A stretch of 64,000 nucleotides of DNA from Lindgomyces ingoldianus (lineage: Eukaryota; Ascomycota; Dothideomycetes; Pleosporales; Lindgomycetaceae): positions 195,925 through 259,924 of the forward strand of contig NW_022985220.1 in assembly GCF_010093535.1 (NCBI RefSeq), given 5' to 3'. Positions 1 through 11,286 of the stretch are shown piece after piece. The stretch's first letter is position 1, and each line of letters starts with the position of its first letter. The notes below the pieces were generated by a model, which did not search any database, was not told where the DNA came from, and was given only the letters and a program-made list of their open reading frames with translations. The position numbers were made by a program, and so were the translations under genes.

Positions 1-1
1 T

Positions 2-376
2 GACCACACGGTCAAGATCTGGGATGCTAGCAGTGGCGAGTGCCTCCAGACGCTCGAGGTCGGCAAGACACTCGATAACATATCATTCGATATCACCGGC
101 TCGTATCTTCACACTGAAATTGGTACTATTGCGATTGATGCGTCATCAGCTCCAAATATAACACTGGATGTAATAGGCGCTCAAAATCCTCAATATCAGG
201 GCGTGGGATTAAGTCCGGATGGAGCATGGATAACATATAATACAGAGAACCTAGTGTGGGTACCCCCAGAGTATCGGCCGTTCCGTTCGGCCGTGTCAGG
301 GAAGATGATTGGCACCGGGACTCAATCTGGAAAGGTATTTATGTACCACGTGGGGCTTAATGAATCTTGTGAATAA
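2..376 (+). CDS. C-terminal part of a WD40-repeat protein (5' truncated by window edge)
   Basis: An open frame enters from the left edge and stops with TAA at 374-376 (124 codons visible). It opens in a typical WD40 blade end (DHTVKIWDASSGECLQTL) and continues into a divergent tail ending GKVFMYHVGLNESCE. The tail with 'GVGLSPDGAWITYN' followed by 'WVPPEYRP' is the kind of C-terminus seen in fungal NACHT/WD40 (HET-E/NWD-type) NLR-like proteins, which act in heterokaryon incompatibility or innate recognition. The nucleotide-binding part, if present, lies outside the window, so the NLR assignment is inference from tail type; a plain WD40 protein is the alternative. Confidence 0.75.
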   Translation, partial: DHTVKIWDASSGECLQTLEVGKTLDNISFDITGSYLHTEIGTIAIDASSAPNITLDVIGAQNPQYQGVGLSPDGAWITYNTENLVWVPPEYRPFRSAVSGKMIGTGTQSGKVFMYHVGLNESCE

Positions 377-1644
377 AGAACGCTCTTGAAAGGTAACTAA
401 CTAATTCTTATATATATATATTTTATTATATCTCTATTTCATAGAGGGGTCCGGGGAAGAGCAAGTATATATATTCAGATAATTTGCCACCAAGCATGAA
501 GAATCCTCCAGAGTAGTCGCAAGATGATTTGTAATAGAAATACCTCTAAGCTTACTGTTAAAGACTTGCCACGCTTATGTCTCACGAGAAGCAGACGGTC
601 GCGCTAGCAGGGAGAACAAGACAACCCTATCTGGTTGCAGGGTTGTGAAGCGACAATTCTGTGCCGTAGATGTTCTTCGGGAGTTGAGTTGGCTGACGGG
701 AGGAATAGCTAAATTGAATTGTAAGGTGGCCTGCTTGCTAAGACTGTGAATAGCCATAGACCTAACAACCACTATTTCGCTGCATGTAAACTAGATATGA
801 TGGTTATACTTGATGTGCGGTGTTGTTTTATACTAGCTGAATTGGGGATGGCGGTACTGCCAACCCTACATGAATTTGCGCACAGTAATATTCATAAGGC
901 TGAAGATGACTTTCTAGCATGACAACAGTTTAAGGCTCTAAGGTTTAGACAAGGCCCCATTATAAATGCTAAGAGTTAGTAAGAGCCTAATAGTAGTATT
1001 ATAGGAGTAGAATGCTCGTTTAACATAAAAGAAGGCTTGCTGGAGCGTAGGCATGATAGCGACTACGCGAACGTAATTTTTAAGGGTAAGCTGCACACGA
1101 GGTTTAGGATTAGCCCTAGTATACGGGTTATTCAGAATTATAGAAAATATTAGCGTGCGCACAGATTTAGGGATGCTTGAAATTAAGTACCTCTTATATT
1201 TTCCGGTACAGAGGAGTTTCCGCTACACAGGGGGGAGTGTTAAAAAAATGTAGCTAGCTATTAGGAGGGGAATGTTGTTTACGCGTTTCGCGGGCAAATC
1301 GCAGGACGAAGTCTTTCTGGAGGAAAATTCATTGAGCTCGTGTTACTGGAGTAATTCTTGGCGTGCATACCAGCCTAGCGAATCATAGATGAAAAGCAGA
1401 CTAAAAGGAGAGTGAGAACCTAGAACTCCTAAAGAATGTACATAGAAGATAGCTACTAAAAAATATGATAAGTATTCATTAGGGAGCGAATGTCAATTGA
1501 CCCGTCCGGCAGCCCCCATCCCCTTCCTTGTTTCTGAAAACAGTCGCCTGAGAGAGGTAAATGGGAATACGTCTCCAAATAGACAATAGGCTATCACGAC
1601 ATCATGAGAAAGCTTCTTAATCGCACTGTTAGTGTTAGAAAAGA
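377..1644. other. Gene-poor AT-rich stretch
   Basis: No convincing gene in either strand. Just after the WD40 stop there is a TA-rich run (about 408-435). The segment 780-1480 has many TAG/TAA triplets in all frames and a composition resembling old mutated repeat, but I could match no element to it. Short open frames here lack recognisable motifs. Confidence 0.5.
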
Positions 1645-2349
1645 CTAAGTCCCCCTCTTCGTGATAGTAACGAATGTCGCACTCGCCGTTGTGACCACAA
1701 CAACCGGCTTACTCGTCACAGTATTAGTGCCGAGATTGGGATCCTGTTCATTGCCACTGGCCGCGGGTTTCAACGTTGCCGTCGGAACTCGAGCCAAGGA
1801 AGTTAACACGAATGTAGGCTCTGTGCTAATCACTACGGAAGGTGCGCCGTTGAGGTCGTTAATAACGATGTTGATGGGTTGGTCGTGTGCCGAGTCTGGG
1901 TGCAGGATGTCTAGGAATCGGACGCCGACTAGGATGGAGGTGTACCAGAGGGTTGTAAGGAAGAAAATTAGGGCGAGAGTCCATGGGAGGAGGAGGCGGA
2001 GGGATGGGAGACGACGTTTGGCCTTCTGGGACCTGGATGGGGTTCGGGGAGGAAGTTGGGGGGAGGGAGGAGCGTAGTGAGGGTGGTTGGTGTCGAAGGG
2101 CTCTTCACAGGGGATGAAGGCGCCTTTTTCATTTTTGGTGGAAAATGTAGAAAATTTCGATGTCGAAGTTGGCGAGGGGTGGTATTTTGAATCATTGTTC
2201 AAAGAATTGAAGATCTGCTTTGGCGTGGTGGGGTAGTCCTTTTCAGAATGGAAGGTCGAGCAGTACGTAGGTGCCGGAGAGGGGGGCTCTGCTAGGGTTT
2301 GACGGTCGGTGATGTCCGCCGAAGACCTGTGGGCGTTCGATGGCTTCAT
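1645..2349 (-). CDS. Hypothetical single-pass membrane protein
   Basis: A 234-codon intronless frame if started at the ATG at 2347-2349 (MKPSNAHRSS); the frame is open 34 codons further upstream, but that part looks like leader. The first ~135 residues are Ser/Thr/Pro-rich and low complexity, then a basic stretch (RSQKAKRRL) precedes a hydrophobic helix (LLLPWTLALIFFLTTLWYTS) at about residues 120-140, followed by a ~90-residue Thr/Val-rich tail. The layout suggests a cytosolic disordered N-terminus, one membrane anchor and an external tail. I do not recognise the family. The antisense frame 1661-2077 is treated as a shadow. Confidence 0.5.
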   Translation of the reverse strand: MKPSNAHRSSADITDRQTLAEPPSPAPTYCSTFHSEKDYPTTPKQIFNSLNNDSKYHPSPTSTSKFSTFSTKNEKGAFIPCEEPFDTNHPHYAPPSPQLPPRTPSRSQKAKRRLPSLRLLLPWTLALIFFLTTLWYTSILVGVRFLDILHPDSAHDQPINIVINDLNGAPSVVISTEPTFVLTSLARVPTATLKPAASGNEQDPNLGTNTVTSKPVVVVTTASATFVTITKRGT

Positions 2350-2577
2350 GATGTTTTGAAAGGAAAGTGGCAGATGGGGAAATGTAGAAATGCCAAGAGA
2401 AATCTTGAAATGGATAGGCTCAAGAAGAGAAATATCATGGGGCCAGCCCACAAAAGGTCATAAGATTAGAGCAAAGCCTTGTGTAGCAGGTGAGGAAATA
2501 GACTTGAACAAAGGAAGAGAAAGAAGGGGAAGTCTTCAGAGGTGTATCGCTCTTGTTCATGATAAGACAATGCCACC

Positions 2578-3036
2578 TTAGGTCCACTTCTCAGCAACAA
2601 AGAAACAATCATTGCATGGACGTTTCAGATCGTGCATGCAGCAATCCATTGTCTCCTGCGATTCTTCAAAGAATTTCTGCATGCTGCACGTCTGTTGCTG
2701 AACGTCGTGATAAACTTGCGATAGGTAATCACGCTTGTCTGGGAAAGTCGTTGTGTACCAGGAACGATTGGTGCGCACGAGCCAAGGTGAAGGGGCTAAA
2801 GTCGGTTTCTGGACAGGGGTTAGCGTGGCCACGCATTTGTGGCCCTGTGTTGTCGTGAATGGATTCTGGCTGAGAAAGGGAGTGCAGCTCTCGTCCGCAC
2901 CCGGCGTCCGTCGTGCGAATGGCCGCGTCGCCTGCATCACTGTGAGATTTTGGATAGGGGGGGGACAGAAGAGGTCTTTGGCCAATGAAGGATACCGGGC
3001 TGGCCCTTTTGTGGAGAGGCGAGTGATCGACGACAT
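2578..3036 (-). CDS. Hypothetical small protein
   Basis: A 152-residue frame from the ATG at 3034-3036 (MSSITRLSTKG) to a stop at 2578. It is Cys-containing near the C-terminus (pattern CCMHDLKRPCNDCFF) and has a predicted helical, Gln-rich stretch before it. No domain is recognised. It lies head-to-tail upstream of the membrane protein gene at 1645-2349, about 230 bp away. Support is only frame length and amino-acid composition that look less random than the neighbouring frames; it could be non-coding. Confidence 0.35.
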   Translation of the reverse strand: MSSITRLSTKGPARYPSLAKDLFCPPPIQNLTVMQATRPFARRTPGADESCTPFLSQNPFTTTQGHKCVATLTPVQKPTLAPSPWLVRTNRSWYTTTFPDKRDYLSQVYHDVQQQTCSMQKFFEESQETMDCCMHDLKRPCNDCFFVAEKWT

Positions 3037-4100
3037 GGTATTAGATTCGCCTTCATTGCGCAAGGAGAAGATCCTGGGACCAGATATTCAGATTCCCATA
3101 TAGTGCTCTTCCAAGGGATTGTTCCGCTTGTGCTGAAGAGTTTGCTTTCCAGACCTACCCCGCGAGGCGATAGAATAAGAAGAGGGATCCTTCTCCGTGG
3201 CACGGAAGCCCAAAGAAGAAAAAGCCGGCCCAGGGCATGAACCATAGTCTCTCCCCTTGGTGGAAGTTACACGGTTGTCGACATCAACTGTCGGATAGAA
3301 ATAACCGGAGCGTACCCAGGGCCGTCGTCTTATCATTGAAGGGCAGGATGAATGGGTTAGGCGACACCGCCCTTATTTGTGTCTCCATTGCCTGCCCGAA
3401 TCAATCGACCTTGACACGCGACTAGAAGAGCTACCAGAAAGAAGGGTGCGTGGTGATATATCGTGCTGAGGAAATAGGTGAATAACGCCGTCGCGTGACG
3501 AGCAGCGGCTCGTAATGTGGCCGGAGGTTCGATGGGGAAGCGGCCTGTCGCCTTACGCCTCATTTGCGGCAACCTTAGCCATTGTTTCAGATTGAGCATG
3601 AAACAATCCTTTTGCTGTGGAAGGTCACAGCAACGTGTGAGCAACATCGATTTGTCGGCCCGTCGAAAACCCGGGTTCGAAGTGCCGTCTACGTTGAGCT
3701 GGTGTACTGGAAGCTGGTGCACTAGCAGCACTGCACATAATTCTCGCAGCATCTTGCAAACCACTGGCGGCCTCGTGATTACTGGTGCGTGTCTATTTTT
3801 GCATTTGTTCGAGCGTTGTGGTGGCTCCCGTGGTGGCTTCTGCGCCGCTAGCTGCAGTTCCTGGCTTGGCCTCGACTCTAATTCACCAATTTGTCCCCTC
3901 CGCAACTCGCCATCCACCACAAACATTGACCGCTCTCCCATGACCCGGCACCCTTGACGAGCACATTCCCCTTTCCTCAACATCGCAGTAGCACTTTCCG
4001 ATATTCATACAGCCTTGAAAGGTGCCCTCTTTCCATCCCCCGGAACCGCGTTCCCACCGCTCCCACCATATCCCCCCGTCCCTCCGCATACCCCTGCAAT
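3037..4100. other. Intergenic, divergent promoter region ahead of the Rab-GAP gene
   Basis: No gene supported. Overlapping open frames of 146-208 codons exist on both strands (3357-3983 and 3517-3957), but their products are low-complexity and Cys/Arg-rich without motifs. The part from about 3890 is C/T-rich, as is usual for fungal 5' leaders, and runs into the start codon at 4101. Confidence 0.45.
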
Positions 4101-7100
4101 ATGGATAACCAGCCGGCGAGCGGCAACAGCTCTGATCGAGAAGGGGTGAGTGTCCCCTTCTGCCATATCTGGGGCCCTGGTGAATCGCCGACCGCTGACT
4201 GGGACTCTGACGAGCAGGACACATTTGAAGATGCCACCGAAATGAACCCCCGCCCGACATCCCACTCCGACCGCTCGAGGTCAAGATCTCTGACCGCCCG
4301 ACGCACCTCCTCGTCTTCCACCGCTCGAGAAGGCCGAACTGACTCTCCGCCGCCCGGCATACCGAACGGAGCGAATGTCGAAGGGGAACACCACAATGGA
4401 CACACTGATGCTGCAGAAGGGCATGCACTAGCATCGCTGGAGAAATCCCCCCTGCTCACGGCGCATAGGATATCGGTGACTTCTGACATGGATGACGTGG
4501 CTTTGGACGAAGGTAATCTCTCCCGCTCCATTCACGGAGGCTGTCCGCGTTTGTGAGGATGCTCGTTTGAGGGTTCACTCCAACCGGGAATCACGCGACA
4601 TTGTGACAGTCACAGCAGATGTCGTCAAATGCGCCCCATTGAAGCTTCGGAGGCTGTTATGATGTATACTTATTTCAAGAAGCTAATGTTGTACAGACGG
4701 GGTAAAAACCCCTGGCCTCCTTCCCAAGTTACCACCTCGAGATACAACCGAAGGCGGCCTTCAAGGCCTCTCCGGGAAGATGTCCCCCGTCAAATTTCCT
4801 CCTCCGCCACCTCCTCCAGCTGCCTCAGAGAAACACAATTCCCTACCCGCAGCAGCCCCGCCATCTAGGAAACTGGCCAGTCCGTTTTCGTGGCTGACCA
4901 GAAATACCTCAAGCAAGAAGCCCGAATCTCCTCCTCTGCCGTCTTCCGAGCGAAGAAACACAAATGCATCCATAGCTACGGTTGGAAGCAACCCAGAGCT
5001 CACACTGAGCAAGATCGAGCATGAGGGTGAACAGCCGCCGAACAATCGCTCAAGCCAGAGCAGCCTGCGTGAACGCTTCAAATTCCTTCGCATGAAGGAA
5101 GAAGCTGGCATATCTATGGGAGATGAGGCAGGTGAACCTGGCCACGCCGGAGCTCTTGCTGGTCTCCTTGGACGAACGACAAGTATCGGACTGGGTGTTG
5201 GTAGCCCGACAAGCGTGGCAGAGGAAAAAGATGAACATGGTGCAGGAGTCCTATCTGGCCCAACCAGCCCACGGCCTGGCTCTCTTGGAAAGCAACCCTC
5301 TATCAACCCTAAACTCGCTCCTGGAACGGCCTCAGGAATGGCAGCAGGACCTGCGGATTCAGCTGAACCAGTAGATTGGGATCTTTGGCAGTCCGTCGTC
5401 TACGAAGGGCCAGCTGCTGTTGCTCGTACCAGCGCAGAGGAACTCAATCGAGCCGTCGCAAGTGGTATTCCTCAAGTTATCCGTGGTGTCGTCTGGCAAG
5501 CTTTGGCGCAAAGCAAGAACGAGGATTTAGAAGTTATGTACAAAGAGTTGGTTGCCCGCGGAACTGATAAAGAGCACATAGCAATCCAAACTCCTCACGT
5601 ATCCCGCGGGGAGACCAATGGCATAAATGGAAAAGAGAAGGGCTCAGTCGCTTCGTCATCGTCATCAGTTCACTCTGACTACTCGAGTCCTGCTACTACT
5701 GCTGGAAGTACGAATGCTGCCTTGGCGTCACCCTCACTTCCAACGGACAGTGCCGAAGACATTGCCAAAATGCAAGCTAAATTTGCAGCAGAGAAAAAAC
5801 AAAAGACCAAGGACGAACATGCCGCTCTCCAAAAGCTGGAAAAGGCTATTAAGCGCGATCTAGGCACTCGTACGAGCTACTCGAAGTTTGTCATGGCCGC
5901 AGGACTCCAAGATGGGCTTTTCGGGATTTGTAAAGCTTACGCCTTGTTTGATGAGTCCGTTGGATATGCGCAGGGTATGAATTTCATTGCCATGCCTTTG
6001 TTATTCAATGTGAGTGTTCTCCAGCACAAAATACATCTTCTAACTAAGCTCACAACCTCTGCAGATGCCAGAAGAAGAAGCCTTCTGTTTGTTCGTGCGG
6101 CTGATGAATAAGTATGGGCTCCGAGACCTATTCATTCAGGATATGCCTGGGTTGCACCTACACCTCTACCAGTTTGAGCGTCTTCTAGAGGATTTTGAGC
6201 CTGCTCTGTACTGCCATCTTCATCGCCGCGAGGTCAAGCCGCAACTCTACGCAACGCAATGGTTCCTCACTCTCTTCGCCTACCGGTTCCCGTTGCAGCT
6301 CGTCCTTCGTATCTACGATCTGATCCTCAGTGAAGGTCTTGAGGGAGCAATCCTCAAGTTTGGTATCGTCTTAATGCAGAAGAATGCAGAAACACTACTG
6401 GGAATGAAGGATATGTCAACCCTCACCACCTTCTTGAAGGAGAGGCTTTTCGACGTATACATTGACAAAGCACCAACGGCATCTTCTATTCTTGAGAGTG
6501 GATTCTTTGGCTCTAGCGGCGGTGTGGATAAAGAGGTGTATCGGGCAGATATGCTTGTCAGGGATGCTGTTGCTGTAAAGGTTACTCCTGAGATGTTGAA
6601 GCAGTATACGGCTGAATGGAAAGAACAACAACGGATTGAGAAAGAACGGGAAACCGAGCTGCATAGTTTGAAGGACAAAGTGGGCTTTTTGGAAGGCAAA
6701 GTACGGCAGCTTGAACACCGTGCCGAGCAGTCCGACACTGAGCACGTACAAGTGGCCTCGGAGTTAGTCAAGACCAAGGTCGAGAACGAGAACATGGCCG
6801 ATGAGAACGAAACACTCAAGACTAAGGTTGAGGAACTCCAGAAGATTGTTGAAACCCAGCCTGAAGAAGTCGAGGCTAGGTTGAAGAACCAGATGGAGGA
6901 CGTTATGCAAAAGAACATTGTCGTTCACAACGAGAATAGGGCGCTAGAGGAGCAAATGCAGGAAATGGAAAAGGAGCTTGTCGCTACGAAAATGCAATGG
7001 GCAACGGTAAGTACAATCACATTCAACTCCATATAAAGTCTAAACTAACGACGGGCGCAGATCAATGAGGAATACGAGGCCTTGAAGCAGAAGTGGAACA

Positions 7101-7126
7101 ACATCACTCAGATGATGAGTCGATAA
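4101..7126 (+). CDS. gyp5: TBC-domain Rab GTPase-activating protein, Gyp5-like
   Basis: Four exons: 4101-4512, 4697-6009, 6065-7006, 7061-7126 (910 residues); every junction has GT/AG and keeps frame (codon GAC is split across the first intron). The N-terminus (~390 residues) is disordered with a poly-proline run. The TBC domain starts near residue 395: RGVVWQ at about 400-405, the IxxD segment (D525) followed by an arginine at D+4, and the glutamine-finger motif YAQGMN at 561-566, then the conserved helices to about 720. A Ser-rich insert of ~100 residues separates the first two motifs. Residues ~770-900 form a coiled coil. Proteins of this type stimulate GTP hydrolysis on Ypt1/Sec4-class Rabs in ER-Golgi and secretory transport. 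The start was chosen because it opens a long acidic/Ser-rich exon that splices cleanly; an upstream in-frame start is not needed. Confidence 0.9.
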
Positions 7127-8122
7127 TCCGTTGCCCGGCCCAGCCCAACTGACCTTGCTATCCTCACATTTGCCCCATTGGATATTCATTGGCGTTTGGA
7201 TCTTCGTCTCCAAAAGATATCACGGCCCGTAATGTCTATCAAACCAGCATCTATGTTCTTTGGCGTCGAGCGCCTCCTTCACTCTGATTTCGTTTTGTCT
7301 ATATTCATGAAGACCGACCCTGTGCACTGGGATCGCGCTTTAATTTTCTCTCTATCCTCTCGGGGCTTGCTGTAGCGAAGGCGGCTACTCATAACTCGCA
7401 TTTTCTCTGTATACCCATGGCTTTGCGGGGGTCTCGGTAAACGAGCCTCCACGGATGGTATTTCTTCATTTATTTTGCTATGCAATCAGGCTAAGTAATC
7501 GCTGCATTGGTGGCGGCTATGGTGGATGAGGGGCGTTGTTGGGATAGATTGGATGGGGCCCTATTGAAGTAGGGAAAGACGCCTAAGTAGCGTTTCAGTC
7601 TGTAGTGATTGTAGGGATAGAGGAATGCATAGAGCACAGTTTCTGTTCTTGCAGTTAGACTCCCCCAACTCGTCCTTGCATCGCGACGAAGTAAACCTCT
7701 GATGCGGCATTTGCCGAATGACAGTTTGCTTAGAGGCGATAGTAATCATATGTTATGTCATCCTGCTAGCCCCGGAGATGCCTAGGCAGCGATCTCTCTT
7801 ACCTGCCGACCCCGGACAGGTGTCGTGGCCTGTTACACACCCTTACTCCCTCCGAGGTTGAGGAAATCGACAAAGAAGGAGAAGGTGGCTGGTGAGCTAA
7901 GCCCGAAATGGCCTTAGCGCCCTTTCGTCTGCATCTCCAAGAAAGAACCTTTGTCGACTCGATTTCTCTCTCCTCAACTACGTCCGGCCACCCACCTCTT
8001 CGCCCTCTACATCCTCTCACCAAATCGAGTCTACTGCAAAGGCTGCCCTCTATATCCCTCTATATTTCGATAGAGCGAAATCGCTTGCCGCGAACAGTCA
8101 CCCTTTCCCAGGCGCATGCACT
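7127..8122. other. 3' UTR of the Rab-GAP gene and promoter/leader of the KH gene
   Basis: No gene supported. The segment 7840-8120 is C/T-rich (for example TTCTCTCTCCTC near 7965) as expected of a transcribed leader upstream of the ATG at 8123. Short frames within have no motifs. Confidence 0.5.
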
Positions 8123-9986
8123 ATGGCTGCACCCTCAGACATCACTGCTATTCTAGCAGCTTTAGGTACATATCCCGTTTCACCCCAAAGGTAAGAAGCA
8201 TTCACTGATTATCCCAACAGCTGCGCGACCTTCCGCCACGCCGTCGCAGACCCCACAACAACCACCTCCCACTCAGCAGCCGCCGTCACAAGGTCTGCCT
8301 CCGGGGTTCCCACCAGGTGCTCTGCAAAATCCAAGTCATCCTGCTGGTATCCCCGGATTCAATCTTCCACACCCAACGAGCTCAGGCAGCCTTGATCTGA
8401 GCGCAATACGACCCACAAACTCAGGTTCCGTTAGTATTCAGGATGCGTTGGCGAAGGCGCGTGGTTTCGCTGCCGAGAAAGGGCTTGCCTATGACGCGGG
8501 TCGCTCAATGGGTATGCCTCCTGCTGCTTCCTATATCCCTCATTTATTTAACTGTGGTTTCCTAGGCCCGAGGGAAGATCCACGCCTGAGTGGCCGTCCG
8601 TACCGTCGCTCACGGTCGCGTTCTCCACCGCGGCGGGATAACATGCGTGATAGTTACAATCCATATCGAGACGAACGACGAGAGGATCCGCGTCGGGGCG
8701 GTGCTGGCTATGGTAGAGATCGTTCCCGCTCACCTCGCGGACGCAATACATTCTCTCCCCCACGGGGATATGGCACGCGTGATCGTTCCCCTCCTCCAAA
8801 TGACAACTCAGAGGTTGTTCTTATTGATTCATCTTTGGTTGGTCTTGTGATCGGTCGCCAGGGTGAGAGTCTCCGCCGCATTGAACAAGAATCAGGTACT
8901 AGGATCCAATTCATCACTGGCCCTGACAACAGTGGTCCACAACGGCAATGCAGAATCACAGGCAGCCCTCATGCTCGAATTGCTGCCAAGCGCGAAATTA
9001 ACAGAATCATTGAAGAGAACGGTGGAAACCCTGCGCGTGAGACTGGCCGTAGCGCGCGAGGAGGTGGTGCTAAGACTGGCGGTCAATCACCTGCTCTTCG
9101 TGATGGCGAGCAGACTCTCCAGATTATGGTGCCTGATCGTACCGTTGGTCTCATCATTGGCCGAGGTGGCGAGACTATTCGTGATCTCCAAGAGCGTAGT
9201 GGATGCCATGTCAACATTGTCGGTGAAAACAAGAGCGTGAACGGGCTCCGCCCTGTGAATCTCATCGGAAGTCCAGCAGCCTCTGCTAGAGCCAAAGAGC
9301 TTATCCTGGAGATAGTCGACAGTGATACCAAGGTCGGAGAGGGCCCATCAAATGCCAACAACCCCCCTAGCAACAATAGACGTGAGCCGTTCGATCCTTT
9401 CAGTGGTGGCGCAAACAAGATTAACGACACTATCTTGGTACCTTCGGATGCTGTGGGTATGATTATTGGCAAAGGTGGTGAAACTATTAAGGAAATGCAA
9501 TCCACTACTGGATGCAAAATCAACGTCTCTCAGGCTTCCGGAGCTGATATTGAGCGAGAAATCGGCCTGGTCGGCACACGGCAAGCTATTGAGGATGCTA
9601 AGAAGGCTATTTGGGACAAGGTCGATTCAGTGGTAAGTGTCGCTCTATCACCCCGACCATTGCAATCTAACCTTATGCAGAGGGAAAAGAACGGTGGTGG
9701 CTATGGAGGCAATAAGCGTGGCGGTGCACGAGATAACGGAAGCTATAGTGACTACTCACACCAGCAACAGCCCTCATACGGACAGTCCCACAGTGCGGGA
9801 CAGAATCCGCCACAGGCGCAGATAAATGCACCACCCCAGGGAGAAGCTGGCGCCGCTGACCCGTATGCCATCTACGGTGGCTACCAGAATTACTTGGCTA
9901 TGTGGTATTCGTCCTTTGCGCAACAGCAAGCACAGCAACAAGCAGCAGGCGGCCAAGGTGAGCAGCAACGGCCTCCAGGTGCCTAA
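8123..9986 (+). CDS. Triple KH-domain RNA-binding protein (FUBP/hnRNP K-like)
   Basis: Exons 8123-8165, 8221-8511, 8566-9632, 9681-9986 give 568 residues. The start peptide MAAPSDITAILAAL is split by the first intron. The introns at 8512-8565 (54 nt) and 9633-9680 (48 nt) are multiples of three without stops, so they read through; I call them introns because of GT/AG ends and because removal restores a smooth RS-rich or Gly-rich sequence. Order: Pro/Gln-rich N-terminus, Arg-Ser region (RRSRSRSPPRR), then three KH folds with GXXG loops GRQG (~208), GRGG (~310) and GKGG (~413), then a Gly/Tyr/Gln-rich tail. Such proteins bind single-stranded nucleic acid in splicing or mRNA turnover in the nucleus; the exact target is unknown. 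Confidence 0.9.
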
Positions 9987-11286
9987 GAGCTGCTAGATGT
10001 GTCCGCAGTGACGTTCATGCACATGTTGCTGAGACCTTGTCGATGAATGTTCGCTTGCCTGACCCGATGCTCTGGATCTTCCCTCATGTGGCTTGACTCT
10101 TCTTCACCGACTGGACTGCTCTCGACTCTCCTCTGATTTGCGGCGGACATCCTGCATTCGCCTTTGACTTACACATGGATGACTCGTCTGTCTCTGACTG
10201 CATGCTTCATGCTTCATACCATTTCTCGAAATTGTTTGCCGATGACATGGCGCTTTGCATACTCGGATCGGTTCTTGACCATCTTCGTCCACTGCCTTTT
10301 TAGCTGGTTTGATTACCTTCTATCGCCGATATTATTGGCTCTTTGGGTATCGGTGACAGCTACCAGTAGTAGCCCGACCAAGTACGTGTCATCGAAAGAA
10401 CGGTATACGGATTTCTGCGCGAATGTGTTCTTCCAACGGATTATTCAGAGGAGCATAATGCTCTTTTGGTCAGCCTGCCATGCCATTAATCACGAACGAC
10501 ACAATGAACCAGTCTGATTATGCTCGCGGAATATGAAAAAATAGTTACGGTGCTCCTTTGCTGGCTACTTTGCACTGGGTTTTCTCTGGGCAGAAGTGTG
10601 GGCGACAAAATGGTGGACGTTTGCGTCCATTACTTGACGGCAGGGCCCCTGCCTAACCTCTTTTTCCCCCTCATCTTTCTTTCGTCTCTTTAGTGTAACA
10701 ATATGCCCGTCGTGGGATCAAATAGTTGCATCAACATCATCCCCTCCTCTGATATCTGTGCTTGTCTAGATACATACGTGCTTTCCCCACGTGACGCATC
10801 GGATCTTTCCTGTCGTGGAGTTCCTCCCGATCAGGCAGAGGTGGCCGTGTATTGACCATGACATAATAGTGCATTTGAGTCGCATTTCACCGGCTGGAAA
10901 ATTCCAGACACCTGCACATGCACATCCGAACTAAGCAAAGCGCTTGCCGAGCGTTTGCCCCTCCACGTAAGATGTTAGCGCCACGGTCATCGCCGGCTTC
11001 CTGCGCCGAACAGGCCTGTGGCAGAACGGGAAGGGGACAAGCTGTGATAAGAGTCAATTTACATTGCTTTTATTCGTTCATCCGGTCAATCCCATCTTTT
11101 TTTTCTGCAGTTTGACCTGCGCTGATCTCTCGACCGTCGTTGGGCTAGTCCTGCCATAATATCAAGCTAACATTCCCCACATTCAATCTCTCACACCTAG
11201 CTTCTCAGATCTTATATACTTCTCTCCCTCTCAATCTAGACGTTTTAGGCTAGGTTTCCTATCGTCTTGTACGGTAACTTCTCAGA
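9987..11286. other. Intergenic region between the KH gene and xanthine dehydrogenase
   Basis: No gene supported. It should contain the 3' UTR of the KH gene and the control region of xanthine dehydrogenase. A bHLH-type CACGTG lies near 10790 and a pyrimidine-rich stretch at about 11185-11240 fits a transcription start region. Confidence 0.5.
11045..11050 (+). promoter_or_regulatory. Candidate GATA-factor (AreA-type) site upstream of xanthine dehydrogenase
   Basis: The hexamer TGATAA (HGATAR consensus) lies 237 bp upstream of the xanthine dehydrogenase ATG. Fungal purine-catabolism genes are known to need the GATA factor AreA for nitrogen derepression, so location and sequence agree. It is a single short match and could be chance. 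Confidence 0.35.

Noticed and set aside
3357..3983. 208-codon minus-strand frame
   Set aside because: No motif, Arg/Cys/Pro-rich composition typical of antisense frames in GC-richer DNA, and it overlaps the likely leader of the Rab-GAP gene.
10798..10815. Possible UaY purine-activator site (TCGG-N6-CCGA) upstream of xanthine dehydrogenase
   Set aside because: Only a half-match is present (TCGG then CCTG at the right spacing); I found no full consensus by eye.
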